From Siderastrea siderea (lineage: Eukaryota > Cnidaria > Anthozoa > Scleractinia > Rhizangiidae), in NCBI GenBank assembly GCA_964030785.1, contig OZ034975.1, positions 37,355,069-37,419,068 of the forward strand: a stretch of 64,000 nucleotides of DNA. The letters run 5' to 3'. The notes under the pieces are model-generated. The model was not told the DNA's origin. It saw nothing but the letters and a program-made list of their open reading frames with translations, and ran no database searches. Numbering within the stretch: the stretch's first letter is position 1; each line of letters begins with the position of its first letter. Positions 1 to 12,262 of the stretch are shown here, piece after piece. A program made the position numbers and the translations under genes.

Positions 1-510
1 AAAGCAAGCAAGCAGCACAGCAGCCCCTTTCTCTTTTTTCGGGTGCTATTATAAGCGGAGGACATATTAGTGTGGCAATAAACACTTTAAACAATCGCCC
101 ACACTTTCAGTGCGAGAGGAAAACCCTAGCAAAACTTATAAAAGAATCAAACCTCTTGATTCGGATTCTGACTAGTGTTTGTCAATTCAAGCATGCAGGT
201 TCTGATAAACAACAAAAAATGAAGTTTCGGGTTTTCACTTCGGTAGTTGACATCGCTGCGCTCGTTCGTTTGTTTTACACAACTTGTGAATAAAAATTGT
301 ACGCGCTCACCAACCGTGAAATAACCTATAATTATAACATCACGTAACATTGGTTTGGCTTTAAATCATGAAACAATTTAAATCCCTCTTCAAATCATTG
401 ATCTTTCTAAAGCACAAAAATTAATCCTGCAAGCCCCGCCCCCTTACAATCGCAACTCACAAAATAATTTTCGCGCCAAATTTGGTGCCATACGGTATAC
501 CTATACTTAC
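1..510. other. Intronic sequence at left edge
   Basis: This lies 3' of gene C exon 3 and should be intron. I see no Ig-like exon, RNA gene or terminal repeat in it. Confidence 0.5.
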
Positions 511-762
511 AGTTGACAATTACAGTGACAGAGGCTGATACGCGACCAGCATTATTTTCTGCAGTGCACCAGTAGTCTCCATGTTGGTCTCTGCTTATGT
601 TCGTCAGTGGAAGAAGAGATCCCGCATGCTTCCACTCTTTGTTTCCTTGTTTTGACCACGTGATGTTGGGCGTTGGTTTACCGGTTGCGTGACAGGACAG
701 CGTCACGTCACCAGTCTCATTTGATGTTTGGTTTCCTGAGATCGATGTGATGTTGGGACGGA
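511..762 (-). CDS. Gene C exon 3: Ig domain
   Basis: The 252-bp phase 1-1 exon has acceptor CTTTCAG and donor GTAAGTAT. It encodes a classic I-type Ig domain: VTLSCHATGKP with the B-strand cysteine, NITW, and DYWCTAENN with the F-strand cysteine. It is the positional equivalent of exon 3 in genes A and B but clearly diverged from both. Confidence 0.85.
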
Positions 763-3700
763 CTGAAAGATTTTAATAAACATGATTTAGAAAATGTCAA
801 AACCAAAGCTACAAGATGTCGCGAACTAAGAGCAATACCTTTTCTTCCAATTGTGAAACCATAAATCATAGATAATCCTAAAAGTCCCATGAAGTGAAAA
901 TAGAAGTTAAACTTAGTTGAAAGACCTCGTAAAGTAAAGTAGATTGTTTGTAATATCTCCTCTCGTTCCAGAGATATTAAAGTGTTTTTAATATGCAAAT
1001 TTGCAAATAGAACTCGTCGTTACAGCATAGAGACAAATAGGAAAAATAAAGAAATGGGAATTAGCAGTGGCACACTCTTTAATGACAAAGATATTGTCCC
1101 TTTCAAACTACACACAATACCCATATTGTGCTTACTCTCTTGATTGCCCTTCAAAGAGTTGATGATTTTTTTTAGCCCAAAAAGGGGGAAGGTCATTCCT
1201 ACATGAAATGAAAAAGACCTGGAAGCAAACTGTTACCATGGCAACAAAGTTTGTACTGCTGGACATTTTTCTGACGTTTCATTACTAATGTCATGGTTCT
1301 CTTTTGTGATGTTTTTACACCGTCTGTACAAGGTACCGCTCTAGCGGTAACATGAATTAGCTTGCCGTTAATCGTTTCAATCAATGGATTGAATGAGACG
1401 GGACGCTGATCAGCGCCAGCGTTCAGTCCAGGTTTTCTTTAGAATAAAGCGAAGCGACAAGAAGCATTTTAGTTCCCCTCCCCTGGGGGTCAACTCCCTT
1501 CTTTTACCTCCTATATAACGGTTTACTGCATGGCATCAATGTTTATACCTAAGTCCAGGTGGATAGTGTAGATATTAAACCAACTCTGTTCTCTAAGGTG
1601 AAAGTAGAGAAAGACACTTACCTATTATTTTAAGGCTAACACATTTTTGTTTGAAGGTGTTCGTCGTGACAACCTTGCAGCAGTATTTTCTCTCGTCACT
1701 CGCCTTAGCATTGGTCAGCAAGAGCGCTGGAGTTGCATTTTTCGCCAAAGCAAATCTTCCTTTGTAGTCGTCGTAAACGTTTTCTTTTCCGTCGCTTCCG
1801 TATTTAAGAATTTCGCCATAATCATCGAGAGAATCTTCCCATCTTCTCATAACAAAATAGTCAAACTTGTCGCCTGCTGCAAGAGTGATGCTGTAGGCCC
1901 ATTCAAGGGTAACGTTTTCACCGAGTACGCCAAATGTAGGATTTGCTGGTAGTTTGGGCCAGGTGATAACTGAAGCTGAAACTACAAATGTAAACATTCT
2001 CTTTTTTCAAAGGCTAAACACACACTAATTTTGGTATAAACAAAAGAATCCAAAGTAGAATAGGTTGGGAAAAAAAGAACATTTTTCCTAGGTCATTCAC
2101 TGTAAATGTAACAGCTGTAAAAAGTGTTACTTTAGCCTATCATAGCAAATTCACATTTGTGTTTATCAGGTAACTGAACTGGTTTAAGGTGGCTCGAAAG
2201 GGTTCTTGTTTTTTTCGATGCATTATATTTGGGAGTTAAAATAGTTAGGCTAGAGTTGGCCAATCATGATCAAATTTTGCTACAAAATAATGATAGTATC
2301 AAAGTGTCAATTTTTGGTAGATTCTTAGGAAATTTGTTGCCATGGCAACACAGTTGGGTCTCGAAGTATGACCATAAAATAGAGATATCCTAAGTTTGCT
2401 TGAAAATTTGACGGTGAGATTTCTTTAAATTTTGCATACGGCCTTTGATTCTAGTAAGCTACCTAAGGATTAAGTTAAAGAAAATTCTGTCGAAAACTTT
2501 CAGCAAAAAACACTTTTTTACGAATTTACCTTTAACTTTTCTCCCGTACGACAGAATTTTTTTTAATCTCGCTTGAAAAACTCTTTGGGCTCTTTGGGAA
2601 ATTTACCGAGCGGAAGCGAAATTATGTTCTTCCTAAGTTACAAAATTTTGAAAATTTCGACACGACAAGATAGGCAATTGCGCATGCGCAGAAATTGTCA
2701 CGCCACTCTCGGCACGCGGTTTCAGGTCTGTTTATTCCAGGTTTATTTCGTTGGGCGTTTCTTTCGCCCTGATGACTTTCTTTACGTTTGAAAAGGTGAC
2801 GTTTTGGGTGGATCGGTGCTTGTCGAAGAGCATTACATCATTTGTTTTCAAATCATTGGATCCTTGGCACCAAATATAGCGGAATGTTCTCCTGCTCGTG
2901 CAGATTGATTCTATCTCAAGTGAATTCATCGGCACTTCGCTCAGAATGGCGACTAATGCTTCTTTTACACCTTGGGAACAAAGATTGTCTTAATCCTCGC
3001 AAGACAGGCTGCTCTCTGTACTTGTTTTGATTTATCGTCTGCCTGAAGAGCCTATTTGAACTCCGTGAAAACTGAACTTATCTCCAAATGTTTGCAAACG
3101 TTCGCAGCGTTCGTTCACAAATATCATGTTTTCGAAAGCGGTAGTGGACTTTAGCTTCCTGTTTATACCACTGTACAATTATTTACATGTCAACGATCCT
3201 TAACCTAAACGAGGATTCAGATTGGAAACGTATGCCATGGAGAGCAAATACTTCTACCAAAGTGGAATGTGCTTGAAAATCTTAAAAACAACGGAGTTTC
3301 GAAAATACTGCAATCAGGCAAGGTTGTCCTTCAAACGGAGTTCAGGATTGAGCAACGCGTACATGGACTCTGCACTTCGGGATTATATGTCTTACAGGAG
3401 CACAAGGACAGAATTAACAAAAGGCCAACATTTCCGGCTTTAAAAACAATACATTGAAGAAGTCCCTTATGTAGAGGTATGTATTCAAACGAGGACAAAA
3501 CTACCTTTGATGATCTTTGATACGCGTCAATGTTGTCAAGAATTTTCTGTTGATGAAACTTGTTCGATTGATTGGTCAAAACTCAATTTAAAGAACCGCT
3601 TTGAAGGTTTGAAGAATTGTTTTCGCCCCAGGAAAAACCAATAACAGTCAAATTATCAATATTACCACTTCGGTAAGATAGAAACCATTTCTTTTATCCG

Positions 3701-6431
3701 AACATTTGGAGTATTTCGTACCAAACGAATTTACAAAGGTAGCGCGCGGTAATGTTTTGAAATTATTCTACAGGTCGGTTTTTCTTATTGCATTACGGAA
3801 AAAAACGTATTACCACCAAACTATCGCACTATCACTTAATTAAACAAATAAGAGAGCACTTCTTTTATCCGGAAATGTGGAGTATTTCCCAGAAAACTAA
3901 CTTGAAAAAACTAACTTGTTTTTAGCGAGCCGACTACTGATAAAAATATAGCACGCGATGAATTGTTTTGAAATTCTCTTCTACGCTTTTTAATTTTGTT
4001 TCGCAAGTAAACAGATTTACGGTGAAACTGAGATTGAAACTACCACTTCAGCAAAATAGAAAGCGAATCTTTCACCTGATTGTTTGTAATATTTTCTTTG
4101 TAGCGGCTGGTTTGTCAACATTTCGGCATGAATAAGTCACTTTATTGAGTCAAAATCTGTGTTTCACAGGGTATTTTTTTCGCTCACTGCAAGTTAAATT
4201 TTGTTACACTACTTTTTTCTTTTAAATTCTTGCCCTGTTATTTCATGATGTGAAGACAATAAAAACCTTTTACTGTAGTCTAGATTGTTTTTGCTAACAA
4301 CACCGTAAACGTGTGTGTGTGCTTGTTTTTTTTTTGTTTGTTTTGTTTTGTTTTGTTTTTTTTTGTGTTTTTTCTAAATGGGAATGTTTTCTCAGAAACA
4401 CGAATCGGAGTTCGCGAAAAATTTGCCCTGGCACGGAAACGGTGCCAGTCTTTTTTCCTGCGACCTGGACGTAGAAAAGGCTTCCGAGGTCAAAACAGCC
4501 AGTGAAAGAAACGAATGGTAAAAAGGCGACTATTCTAGGGCCTTTATACGATTTCACTGGAGATGAGAGAGTTTTGAAGTCACCGTCCTCTCTAGCACAG
4601 TTCAGTTGTACAGCCTCTGAATATAAGCTTACTGCGCTTCATATGCGGCTGAGTTGACGATCGCGTTGATAAAATTGAAAAGGACATGATTCAAGTGAAT
4701 TGTCACCTAAGTTCCAGTCGTTTTCAACCTTGCCCACACGCAGCTTTTAAAAGACCGGCGCAAAATATTAAATCCAGGCGACAGCGCGACGCCATTTTTG
4801 TTTATTCGTTTTAGTTTTTGAGTCTCACGGGTAAATTGGAACCCAGTCTGCGCGCGCCCAACAAAACTGTTTCGAGCCTCCTTAAAACAGGACTAAAAAT
4901 TTCAATATTCACTATTTAAAGAGATTGTCAGATTTCAAATAAAGGAAGTAATCGAATAAAAGTAACACAAGAGAATGCAAGTTGTGATGATAACATGTGC
5001 AGCGGAAAAAAAGATTTATCGTTTTTAAAATTAAAATTGATAAACAATGAATCGCTCTGTCGAATTCCAGCATCAGTTTTGGCCGCAATACACTGGTTAG
5101 AATTGCGCTCCTTGGAGCATTGCAAAGGATGTATAAAACGAACAAGAAAAGAGTACTAAGGAAAAAACATTCTTCCAAACTTTGGTTCCAGATTACAAAA
5201 AAATAGCGTCGCAGAATTGAGCACTGCACAACATTAAGGTTGCGGACTAAGATTTGCACGACTTAAATCAACGAGAATTTTTGAAATTCGCGTTAATTTC
5301 CTGTAATCAGTGAAAGCGCAAGATATGTGGTATTGAATCAACTATCTTTGTCAAGCACAGCAGCTAGGACCATTCAAAGGCAACCACGTTTAGGGATGCC
5401 AAGCTGGGTTGGCCACTCCAAACCCAGGATAAGAACAGGCAATTTCAATGATATCTTCCAGTCAAATTGTATTTGCTTGTACTTATTTCCGACGCGTTCT
5501 TTGGTTTCGCATGCAAACATTCGGAAAATGTTAGGTCAATGTACACTGGAATATGCACAGACAAAATTATATGGATAACTGAAGATGCCACTAAAATTTT
5601 CCCCATGTTTTTCAGCACATTAACTGAAATCGTTTGCCTCCTTTCTGTTCTAGTTTGCAAATTCACACGGGGCTCGAAACCGATTACTGAATTTTACGGA
5701 AATTATTTTGTACATCAAGTTTTAAATAGCAAAGCTTCATCTCTCAGATTTAATGCCTTGTAAATTGTTTCCTTCCAAGGAAACCAGTTTGCAGTTTTCA
5801 GATTGCATTTCTGCTCCGTAATTGCTTGAAGCACAAGAACAGGTAGAGGAAAACAGGCATTTCCTGCACCGGATACCTAACCGGCAAAGGCGCTACAGAA
5901 AGAAGATTTCACAACGGTTACAAGTTACTGAATACCTGTAATAATCTTACTAAATCTGCCGAGAAGCGATCAGAAACTGGCATGAGGAGAACAGAAGAAA
6001 TTTTCCACCGAATATCGTCGACGAACGTTAAAAAATCACATAACGCAGGGCTGGTCCAAACTACAATACGGCACTTTGAGTTCAAAACTTCCAAAGACAT
6101 GAAAAATCTAATGGCATGATACTGCGACATTGTAATCCCCTATGTCCCCCTTCGCAAAGGATTCCGCATTAATTTCTTTACAACTGCGATCTTTTTTATT
6201 CGAAGCATGTTTGAACCGTGTTATCACGGTGAAGGAAAACACTGCAAAGGGGTCCAACGGATATTAAAGGCAAACTGTGATTTGTCTAGGATATTCGATA
6301 AGAGAGCTAAAAGTTAGAGAAAGCTATAGCTTACCTGATGAAATGGCGATTAACGTGACTGCGAATGCGAAAACAGAAAGGCAGTGTGAATCCTTTGAAC
6401 GAATCAAGCAGGCACTTTCCACAACACCCAT
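511..6431 (-). CDS. Ig-superfamily receptor gene C, 5' part (runs off left edge)
   Basis: This is the first three exons of a secreted or membrane Ig-superfamily receptor: signal peptide (6335-6431), V-like Ig domain (1622-1975) and an I-type Ig domain (511-762). All junctions are GT-AG and phase 1, so 97 + 354 + 252 nt read through as one frame of about 234 residues. The remaining Ig, FN3, TM and tail exons would lie left of base 1. Its first two exons are near-identical to those of gene A, whereas its second Ig exon is only distantly like that of A and B, because the duplication breakpoint (about 889) lies in the intron between. Intron 1 carries a 2.7-kb TTAA transposon. Function is unknown; cell-surface recognition or adhesion is inferred from domain content. 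Confidence 0.75.
1622..1975 (-). CDS. Gene C exon 2: V-like Ig domain
   Basis: The 354-bp phase 1-1 exon encodes 118 residues from ASVITWPKLPANP to a C-terminal LKIIG. The motif ENVTLEW stands where a normal Ig B strand has L-x-C, so the canonical first cysteine is missing. The F strand reads YCC and a third cysteine follows in QKC. It differs from the gene A copy at nine bases, six of them changing the residue. The acceptor TTTCAG is followed 6 nt later by a second in-frame CAG. Confidence 0.85.
2188..4881. mobile_element. 2.7-kb non-coding TTAA transposon in gene C intron 1
   Basis: The segment is absent from the duplicate copy, where the site reads as a single TTAA (about 23,497-23,500). 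Here TTAA occurs at both edges (2184-2187 and 4882-4885) and the ends are inverted repeats: GGTGGCTCGAAA at the left, GGAGGCTCGAAA on the opposite strand at the right. That is the signature of a piggyBac- or Kolobok-type cut-and-paste insertion. I see no transposase ORF, so it is a non-autonomous element. It contains T-rich tracts near 4328-4375. Confidence 0.85.
6335..6431 (-). CDS. Gene C exon 1: signal peptide
   Basis: The 97-bp exon starts at ATG (6431) and ends at a GTAAGC donor in phase 1. It encodes MGVVESACLIRSKDSH followed by a hydrophobic run (CLSVFAFAVTLIAISS). The same 97-bp length and phase recur in the first exons of genes A and B, which supports this start. The matching segment in gene A is identical over the exon. 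Confidence 0.75.
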
Positions 6432-8111
6432 CGCGCTACAGACTGACAAGGTCTACCGCTCTAGATGCTGGGGATTAGCTTGGAGTAAAATTTCCGTATA
6501 CTAAGCTAATTGAGGCGCTTTATCACTACTGTGACAAAGTCAGTCTATATAACATAACTGCAATGTGATATTTATCATCAGATGTTCAGCTGACATATTT
6601 TTCAAATGAATATGTTTCATAGATTCTAGAAATCCCAAACAAGCGTTTTTTTTTTTTTTGTTTTCGTTAAAGGTTAAGGGGAGGAGGTAGGGGATAGCGT
6701 GCCCCTTAAAAACCTTAGGCACGTCAAAAAAAGTCACGAAATTGTTTATGAATTAAAATACATATGGTTTTTCAAACGTAAAGTAACCTCAGTGGACAGG
6801 AGTGAAAGATATGCCAAACATTTAATCTGTTACAACAAAGAACAGAAATGATATCGATTCACTGTTAGGCAAATCCCACTTAAGTTTTCGTTTGTTTATG
6901 CTTTTCAAACAACAGCAGAGTCTCCGGATAAAAGCATTTTCAGTGACCTTCAAGCTCTAAAAGCCAATAGCTGTTGACGAGGTATTGTTTGGTTAGATTT
7001 TCGTACAATGCAAATGAAAACATATCAGTCACCGGGTGAACTTTGTACTTATTTTGCAAAATTGCAATGAAAGCCAAAATATGTTTGACCTTTGTTAAGA
7101 GTGAAAGCTAAAAGGCCGCTAATACCACTTGAAAACATAAAAATGGATACTCTGGAAGGCTTGAGCACGCGAAATAGAGTGGAGAATTGGTGACGTTATA
7201 AAAAGTTATGTTGGTAATTTCTGAATGTACTAGTCAAACGATATGCCGAAAGAAAATGTGAGATCAATGGAACTGGAAGCTGTTGAGAAACGGCTTGACA
7301 CAGGTTAGAATACCCACTAAAAGGGTCTAAAAGGTGTATTATTTTTCACTGCACGATTACGTAATGAAATGTGGTCATATTTAAGACTTCTTTAAGGGGT
7401 CTATGTCACCTACCTTGAGTATTACTCATAAAGGCTAATAAGACGTCAGTTTTTTCAATTACTTTAATAGTTTTCTGAAACTGTAAATAGGTGTGTTTGG
7501 CTGCCGATGGCTAGGATAAAAAAGTTTTGCAACTTGAAAAAAAAAATGCTTTCTCTTTGAGTCTCAAATTTTGAAACACAAGTAAATAAGATTTATCAGC
7601 TGAGTTCTGATAAGGTAAAATGGCACCCGTAAAGATTCGCTCTTTACCTTACCAACTCAGTTGATAAAATCAGTTTTTTGTGTTTCACTTCCCCACCGAC
7701 GCAGCAACACAGTTTCTTTAGAAACACCCTTTTAAAACTGGTTAATGGTTTGTTTTCCTTTTGACAAGGTCACTTGCTCTATTCATCATGTTCTTCTGAA
7801 GTATTTTGCACAGTTTACCCAAAACGTTAAACATTAAAATCCATTATCTCCAAGGCAAAACCGCATTTTGTTGAATGAAGGTTTTTTGCCTACTTAAATG
7901 CTGATACCCAGAGTTCCATTGAAGTTAAAGGTTTGAGGACTAATACACCAATTTCGGAGAACGATGACATAACGCTGTAAAACTCTATAAATAGACGCCG
8001 CAAAGAAATGCTCCTTTAAATTCACTCCGAATATGGTTGGCTCAAATTGATTACGGGACGCCATAAAACCTAACACGGAAGAAAAAATCATGATGAGTCA
8101 TAATGTATGTA

Positions 8112-8528
8112 TACCGCACTTTCTCGATTAAGCGCCGGGTTCAAAGAAACGCCGGGTAAAAATAATCAAATTTGAAATAAACGCCCCCGGCGTTTATTCC
8201 AGGTACCCGGGCGTTTATTTGAGGTCTGGCGTTTATTTGAAACTGAATCTATATGTTACTGATTCTCATAGAAAATAAATAAGTAAGTAAGAAAATTAGT
8301 TACGTCAATTTTTATAAGGTTCAAGAACAAAGACTACAAAATTCCCGTGTTTTACTTATGCTGTGCTTTATTTTGCTGTAATTAAGTGGCTGTAAGGTAT
8401 TTAACGCTAAACGGCGACAAAAATGATACATCATTTTAATAAACGCCGGGTTCAAATAAACGCCGGGTCTACGAGGTGTAGTTATAAATAAACGCCTCCG
8501 GCTTTTAATGGACGAGAAAATAAGGTAT
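8112..8528. mobile_element. MITE built on repeated AAATAAACGCC motif (copy in left unit)
   Basis: The ends are imperfect inverted repeats (ACCGCACTTTCTCGATTAA at the left; ACCTTATTTTCTCG on the other strand at the right). The arms contain repeated AAATAAACGCCGGG words in both orientations. It is present at the same place in the right copy (about 27,113-27,513). No coding capacity. Confidence 0.6.
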
Positions 8529-8663
8529 TCTATACTGCCTGTCATGGTTCACTACTCTCGAAGTCAAGACGAGCTGGGGGGAGGGCGGATGGGGGATGCC
8601 TCCGACCCCAAGCTGAAAAAGTCCGAGAACATGACAAAACATGGAAACAATAGACCGCTAGTA

Positions 8664-8816
8664 CAGTAGAACTTCGATTTAACGAACTTCTAAATAACGA
8701 AGTCCTCGGTATAAGAAACGATATTCTTCAGCTCAGTAATAGTAAAATGTATGGAAAATGTAACGAACCAATTTCCCCAGCCCCCTGGCACTTCGTTAAA
8801 TCGAGGCCTTCTACTG
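8664..8816. mobile_element. 153-bp Tc1/mariner-superfamily (Tigger/pogo-like) MITE
   Basis: TA lies at each edge. The left end reads CAGTAGAACTTCGATTTAAC and the right end is its imperfect inverse (CAGTAGAAGGCCTCGATTT on the opposite strand). TA target and CAGT-type ends are typical of Tc1/mariner MITEs. An equal-length copy sits at 27,650-27,802. Confidence 0.75.
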
Positions 8817-8978
8817 TAACTCGACGGAAGCACTCTACCAACGGCCCTAACCTCTTTCTCTTCCTCAAATCTATGTCAACACAGACAGACCGGTACAGCC
8901 CACTCGCTCGCAAGAGTAGTTATTACGATGAACAAAAAAGATATAAAAGCAACTGCGTTTGTACACGGTTAGATTTAA

Positions 8979-9297
8979 GGCGCTGTTACACTAGACAATT
9001 TTTCTTGCAACTTGTCCCGCAATTTTGTTGCGCCGTTGCAAGACAAGCTGTACTGGCAGGCAACGTTGCTTAGTGAAACACCTCTACGCAAAGCTGGGAA
9101 AAATTCGTTGCAGCGTTGCGAGGATCGTTGCAGAAAGTAGAACCGACTTCTATTGCTTGCAACGATTACGGCACCAAAAAAGTTGCGAGACATGTTCATT
9201 TCAGGGTATGGTACACTGGGCAATTTTTCCTGCAACTCGCATCGCAACAAAATTGCGAGACAAGTTGCATAAAAGATTGCCTAGTGCAACAGCGCCT
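8979..9297. mobile_element. TTAA-flanked MITE, about 320 bp (left unit)
   Basis: TTAA lies at 8975-8978 and 9298-9301. The ends are long inverted repeats beginning GGCGCTGTTACACTAG, with the interior dominated by TTGCAACTTG and TTGTTGC words on both strands. It is a non-autonomous piggyBac- or Kolobok-type element and is also present in the right unit. Confidence 0.75.
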
Positions 9298-9449
9298 TTA
9301 AGGACAGTGTGTATAAAACAAATATTGCAAACAAGCAGAACATGCTTTAAGAGGTCAGACTGGTTGAAGACTGACCAGTTAGCTATTTGCAGAGTGTGAA
9401 GGAATTGAATTCGGGCCCAACGAAGACAAGGCAGCTCAGTAGTGTCAGG

Positions 9450-9521
9450 GAGGAAGATTTGAGCTCGGGATCTCTGGATTACCAATCGAACACCCTAACC
9501 ACTAGGCCAAGCTTGCCTCCT
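9450..9521 (-). mobile_element. tRNA-derived SINE-like head (left unit)
   Basis: On the minus strand TGGCCTAGTGG matches the RNA polymerase III A-box consensus, followed by a degraded B box (GAGCTCAAATC). No complete cloverleaf can be drawn, so this is a decayed SINE head rather than a tRNA gene. Confidence 0.4.
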
Positions 9522-10708
9522 GTACAGAGACGCTGCTGAACATTTAAAAGGAGAAAGAGGGAGAAGTTGAGAAATTGTCCTGTGTACCACTAGCTTTACA
9601 TGTAAATTAAAGGCCATTTTCTTCTCATCTGATCACAAAGTCATTTATTTTTAAAATGTTGAAAACAGTATTTCGACATTACACACTATTTACAGAAGAA
9701 ACTACATCTTGTTAAATTCAGTTTGGGCACCTTCCAAACGTACAAATCAAAATTATATACCCATTCAATGCATTATTGCAATTTCATTCCAACTTCACTA
9801 CTTCCGGATCTTACAGAAATGCTTTTCGTAATCTGTTTTATTCTTTTCCAATATTGGCCACTTTCTCTCCTCTCGGCTTTTCCCCATTAGTTCTACTTCA
9901 ATTTTCTACTGACTTAAGACATTATTTAAAGCCTTTGCAGTGGATGTTCTAGGGCCAATTTTTATGCGAACAATGTGTCGAGGAAGGGGTTTTAAAATGG
10001 TACAACAGTGGCAGGGCTTAAGTGTTTCACAAAACGTTGTCTTTAACCAAACCCCCTTTTCAAGAAAAGGCGTCTGCACATCAAAAAGTTCAACTTGAGT
10101 TCCAGTTAAGGTTGGTTTGAGTTAAGGTCCAATAGGCTGGTAAGCATTGCTCCTATCCTTATGTGAAGAACAGCTGACTTTTTGTTATTTTTCCGATCCT
10201 ATACCCTAAACGCTAAAATTATTGCTTGTGGCCTAATTACCAGACTCGTTACTTAAAATGACAAGGTCAGTGCGCAGATTTAAGTCTACTGAAATCACCC
10301 TTAACCTCATCATGTTTGGATCATCGTGATCTGGGGGCGGATCCAGGGGGGTGGACTGGGTGGTTAGCACACTCCCCCCCCTTTGGGTTATTTATAATTT
10401 AAGCAGCGACTTTGTCTCCGATTGTTAATTGTTCGGATATTGTTCTGTCAGGTCAGCCACCCCCCCCCCCTCCCGTTCAAAAATCCTGGATCCGCAACTG
10501 GTGATCCAACTTCGACCCAGAGTGAGCTCCAATATAACTGGAACTCGAGCTCGACTATAATTTCCGTCTTTCCTTCAAGGAAATTAATACGGTCTTTTTA
10601 AAATGGGGACTGCTTTAGCGTAGATCCTGTTCTCAGCTATAACTACTGTCTATTGCCATCCCATAAGGGAGCAATAAATACAATAACCAACGATTTTCTA
10701 GCTTCATA

Positions 10709-10740
10709 GTCTTCTTCTTCTTCTTCTTCTTCTTCTTCTT
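10709..10740. repeat. CTT microsatellite
   Basis: About ten CTT units downstream of the gene A stop codon. The equivalent tract in the right unit (about 29,475-29,500) is shorter. Confidence 0.9.
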
Positions 10741-10945
10741 TTTCTTTTTCTTCTTCCTCTTTACAAACAGTTATTCTAAACTGTCACTGACGTGATATTT
10801 TATGTAGTATTCCAGCACTATCTACATTGGAAGTTGGACGTTTTCTAAGGGAAGAGATCGTTCCTTAATATATATTGTATTCTAACTAGAACGTCCCACG
10901 TGAGCCCAGTGGATATTCTTGATCCACTTATCACGCTTTTTCACA

Positions 10946-10957
10946 TCACACTTGCTC
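10946..10957 (-). CDS. Gene A terminal coding exon
   Basis: After TTTGCAG the sequence reads GAG CAA GTG TGA, giving a C-terminal EQV. It and the following 80 bases are nearly identical to the gene B copy. Confidence 0.55.
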   Translation of the reverse strand, partial: EQV

Positions 10958-11291
10958 CTGCAAAGAAAAAAAAACTTAACTCTACTCAGACGGACTAAAA
11001 CGATAACCCCTTTTTGGCGGACACTTTCAACTCCGCGCCCTGGCTTAGTTTCTTGCTGCAAAAGTATCACTTCCTGCTTACACTCCGCTAAAAATTTCCT
11101 GAATTCCGTAAATATATATTTGTTGGTAAATCGTTGAAATTTTGATAATCCAAGACATATTCTATGAGTTAAAATATTTCCATTTTGCCTTGCGAAACTT
11201 CCGTCGCGGGCCAGTAATCAGCGCAGTATACAGTCTACATGCTCAACAACAAAGTTATTCTGATCTAACATTAAAGAAACAGGCAACTTAC

Positions 11292-11364
11292 TTCTATTTC
11301 ATCAGGCGTCAGGTTTTCCACAAACGCCTCATTGTTATGGCAATTAACAGCTTTCAGATTAGAG
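11292..11364 (-). CDS. Gene A 73-bp tail exon
   Basis: Same length, phase (2 in, 0 out) and donor GTAAGT as gene B exon 10. It encodes [20 protein letters not shown], then EIE. Confidence 0.65.
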
Positions 11365-11770
11365 CTTTTAGAAAAAGAAAGCAGTAAAATATTAGGCGAA
11401 ATGGTTTGAGGTCGGACTAAGGATATTATTTGCATCAAATTCTTTAAAAAGCGACTATGGCTGTCCACAGTTTACGTGAGTTATCCGGTGGGTCGGTCCA
11501 GTATGTGCAAATGGGACACCAAATCTCCAAACGGAAGTTTGTTCTAGACATTTGCTGTAATTTACTTGGTAGGACTGGAACTGGAGAGAAGGGACTAGGA
11601 AGCGTTTCCGTTTCCGCTTCCGTTTCCGTTTCCTTGCCTAGTGCTACGGAGACTGGACCTGAGCCACCTGTCTCGGTGAATCCGTTGCATCAAAATAGTC
11701 AATTAAGTTGAAGTTTTTTGTTTATCCCATACACGAAAATCAGTTAAGTAGGGATAAATGTCATGCCTAC

Positions 11771-11798
11771 CTTTCATTCACTTTGTATGTCTCGTTAC
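11771..11798 (-). pseudogene. Gene A 28-bp tail exon with lost acceptor
   Basis: Equivalent to gene B exon 9. The base pair before the exon reads CG where gene B has AG, so the normal acceptor is lost. Coding would be NETYKVNE. The donor GTAGGC is retained. Confidence 0.7.
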
Positions 11799-12180
11799 CG
11801 GAAATTTAAAAAAAGGCGTTGATGCCTAAATAAATCTGTATTGCGTTGATTGCTGGTACGTGGAATATGTTCAATAAGTCAAAGACAATAGCTAGTTAAG
11901 TTATAATAGGTTTTTAATAAATAAAGCAACCTTCAAAATACGATATATCAATCTGGACATTGTTCAGGCAAAAAAGTGGCTCTTCATCTGCATTGAACTG
12001 ACTAAATTCAACGTCCTGTGAAGAACTTAACCACACGGTTTTTTTTTTCTCTGTTTGAACGTGAACCGTTCACGGCCTCTACGAATTCATCTCCTGGGTA
12101 GTTCGGACACATTACACAAATTGAACGTGATTTGGAATGACCAAGTACTTAACGAAATAAGGGTTAATTGCCTGGAACGA

Positions 12181-12262
12181 GGGGATATGTGATATATTCA
12201 CCTGGTACTGCCTCGAGGCGTAGCCCGCGGGGCGGTGCTAGGTGAATATATCATATATCCCC
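12181..12262. repeat. 82-bp imperfect hairpin (left unit)
   Basis: Arms 12,181-12,212 and 12,231-12,262 are inverted repeats with about 28 of 32 bases matching, beginning GGGGATATGTGATATATTC. It lies between the TM and tail exons, and the right unit has the same structure. It may be the end of an old repeat element. Confidence 0.7.

Larger units (their letters stand above)
6432..10945. other. Intergenic region between gene A 3' end and gene C
   Basis: The stretch contains no recognisable gene. It holds several miniature transposons (about 8112-8528, 8664-8816, 8979-9297), a tRNA-derived SINE-like piece near 9450-9521, a small element near 10,325-10,500 and a CTT microsatellite at about 10,709-10,740. 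The same order occurs at 24,744-29,701, so most were present before the duplication. Confidence 0.6.

Noticed and set aside
717..998. Open frame shared with 22,114-22,302
   Set aside because: It is intron 2 sequence at the duplication edge, has no exon features and no splice sites.
10325..10500. Possible small element with GGCGGATCCAGG ends absent from the right unit
   Set aside because: The insert boundaries and target duplication could not be fixed by eye, so it is not listed as a mobile element.
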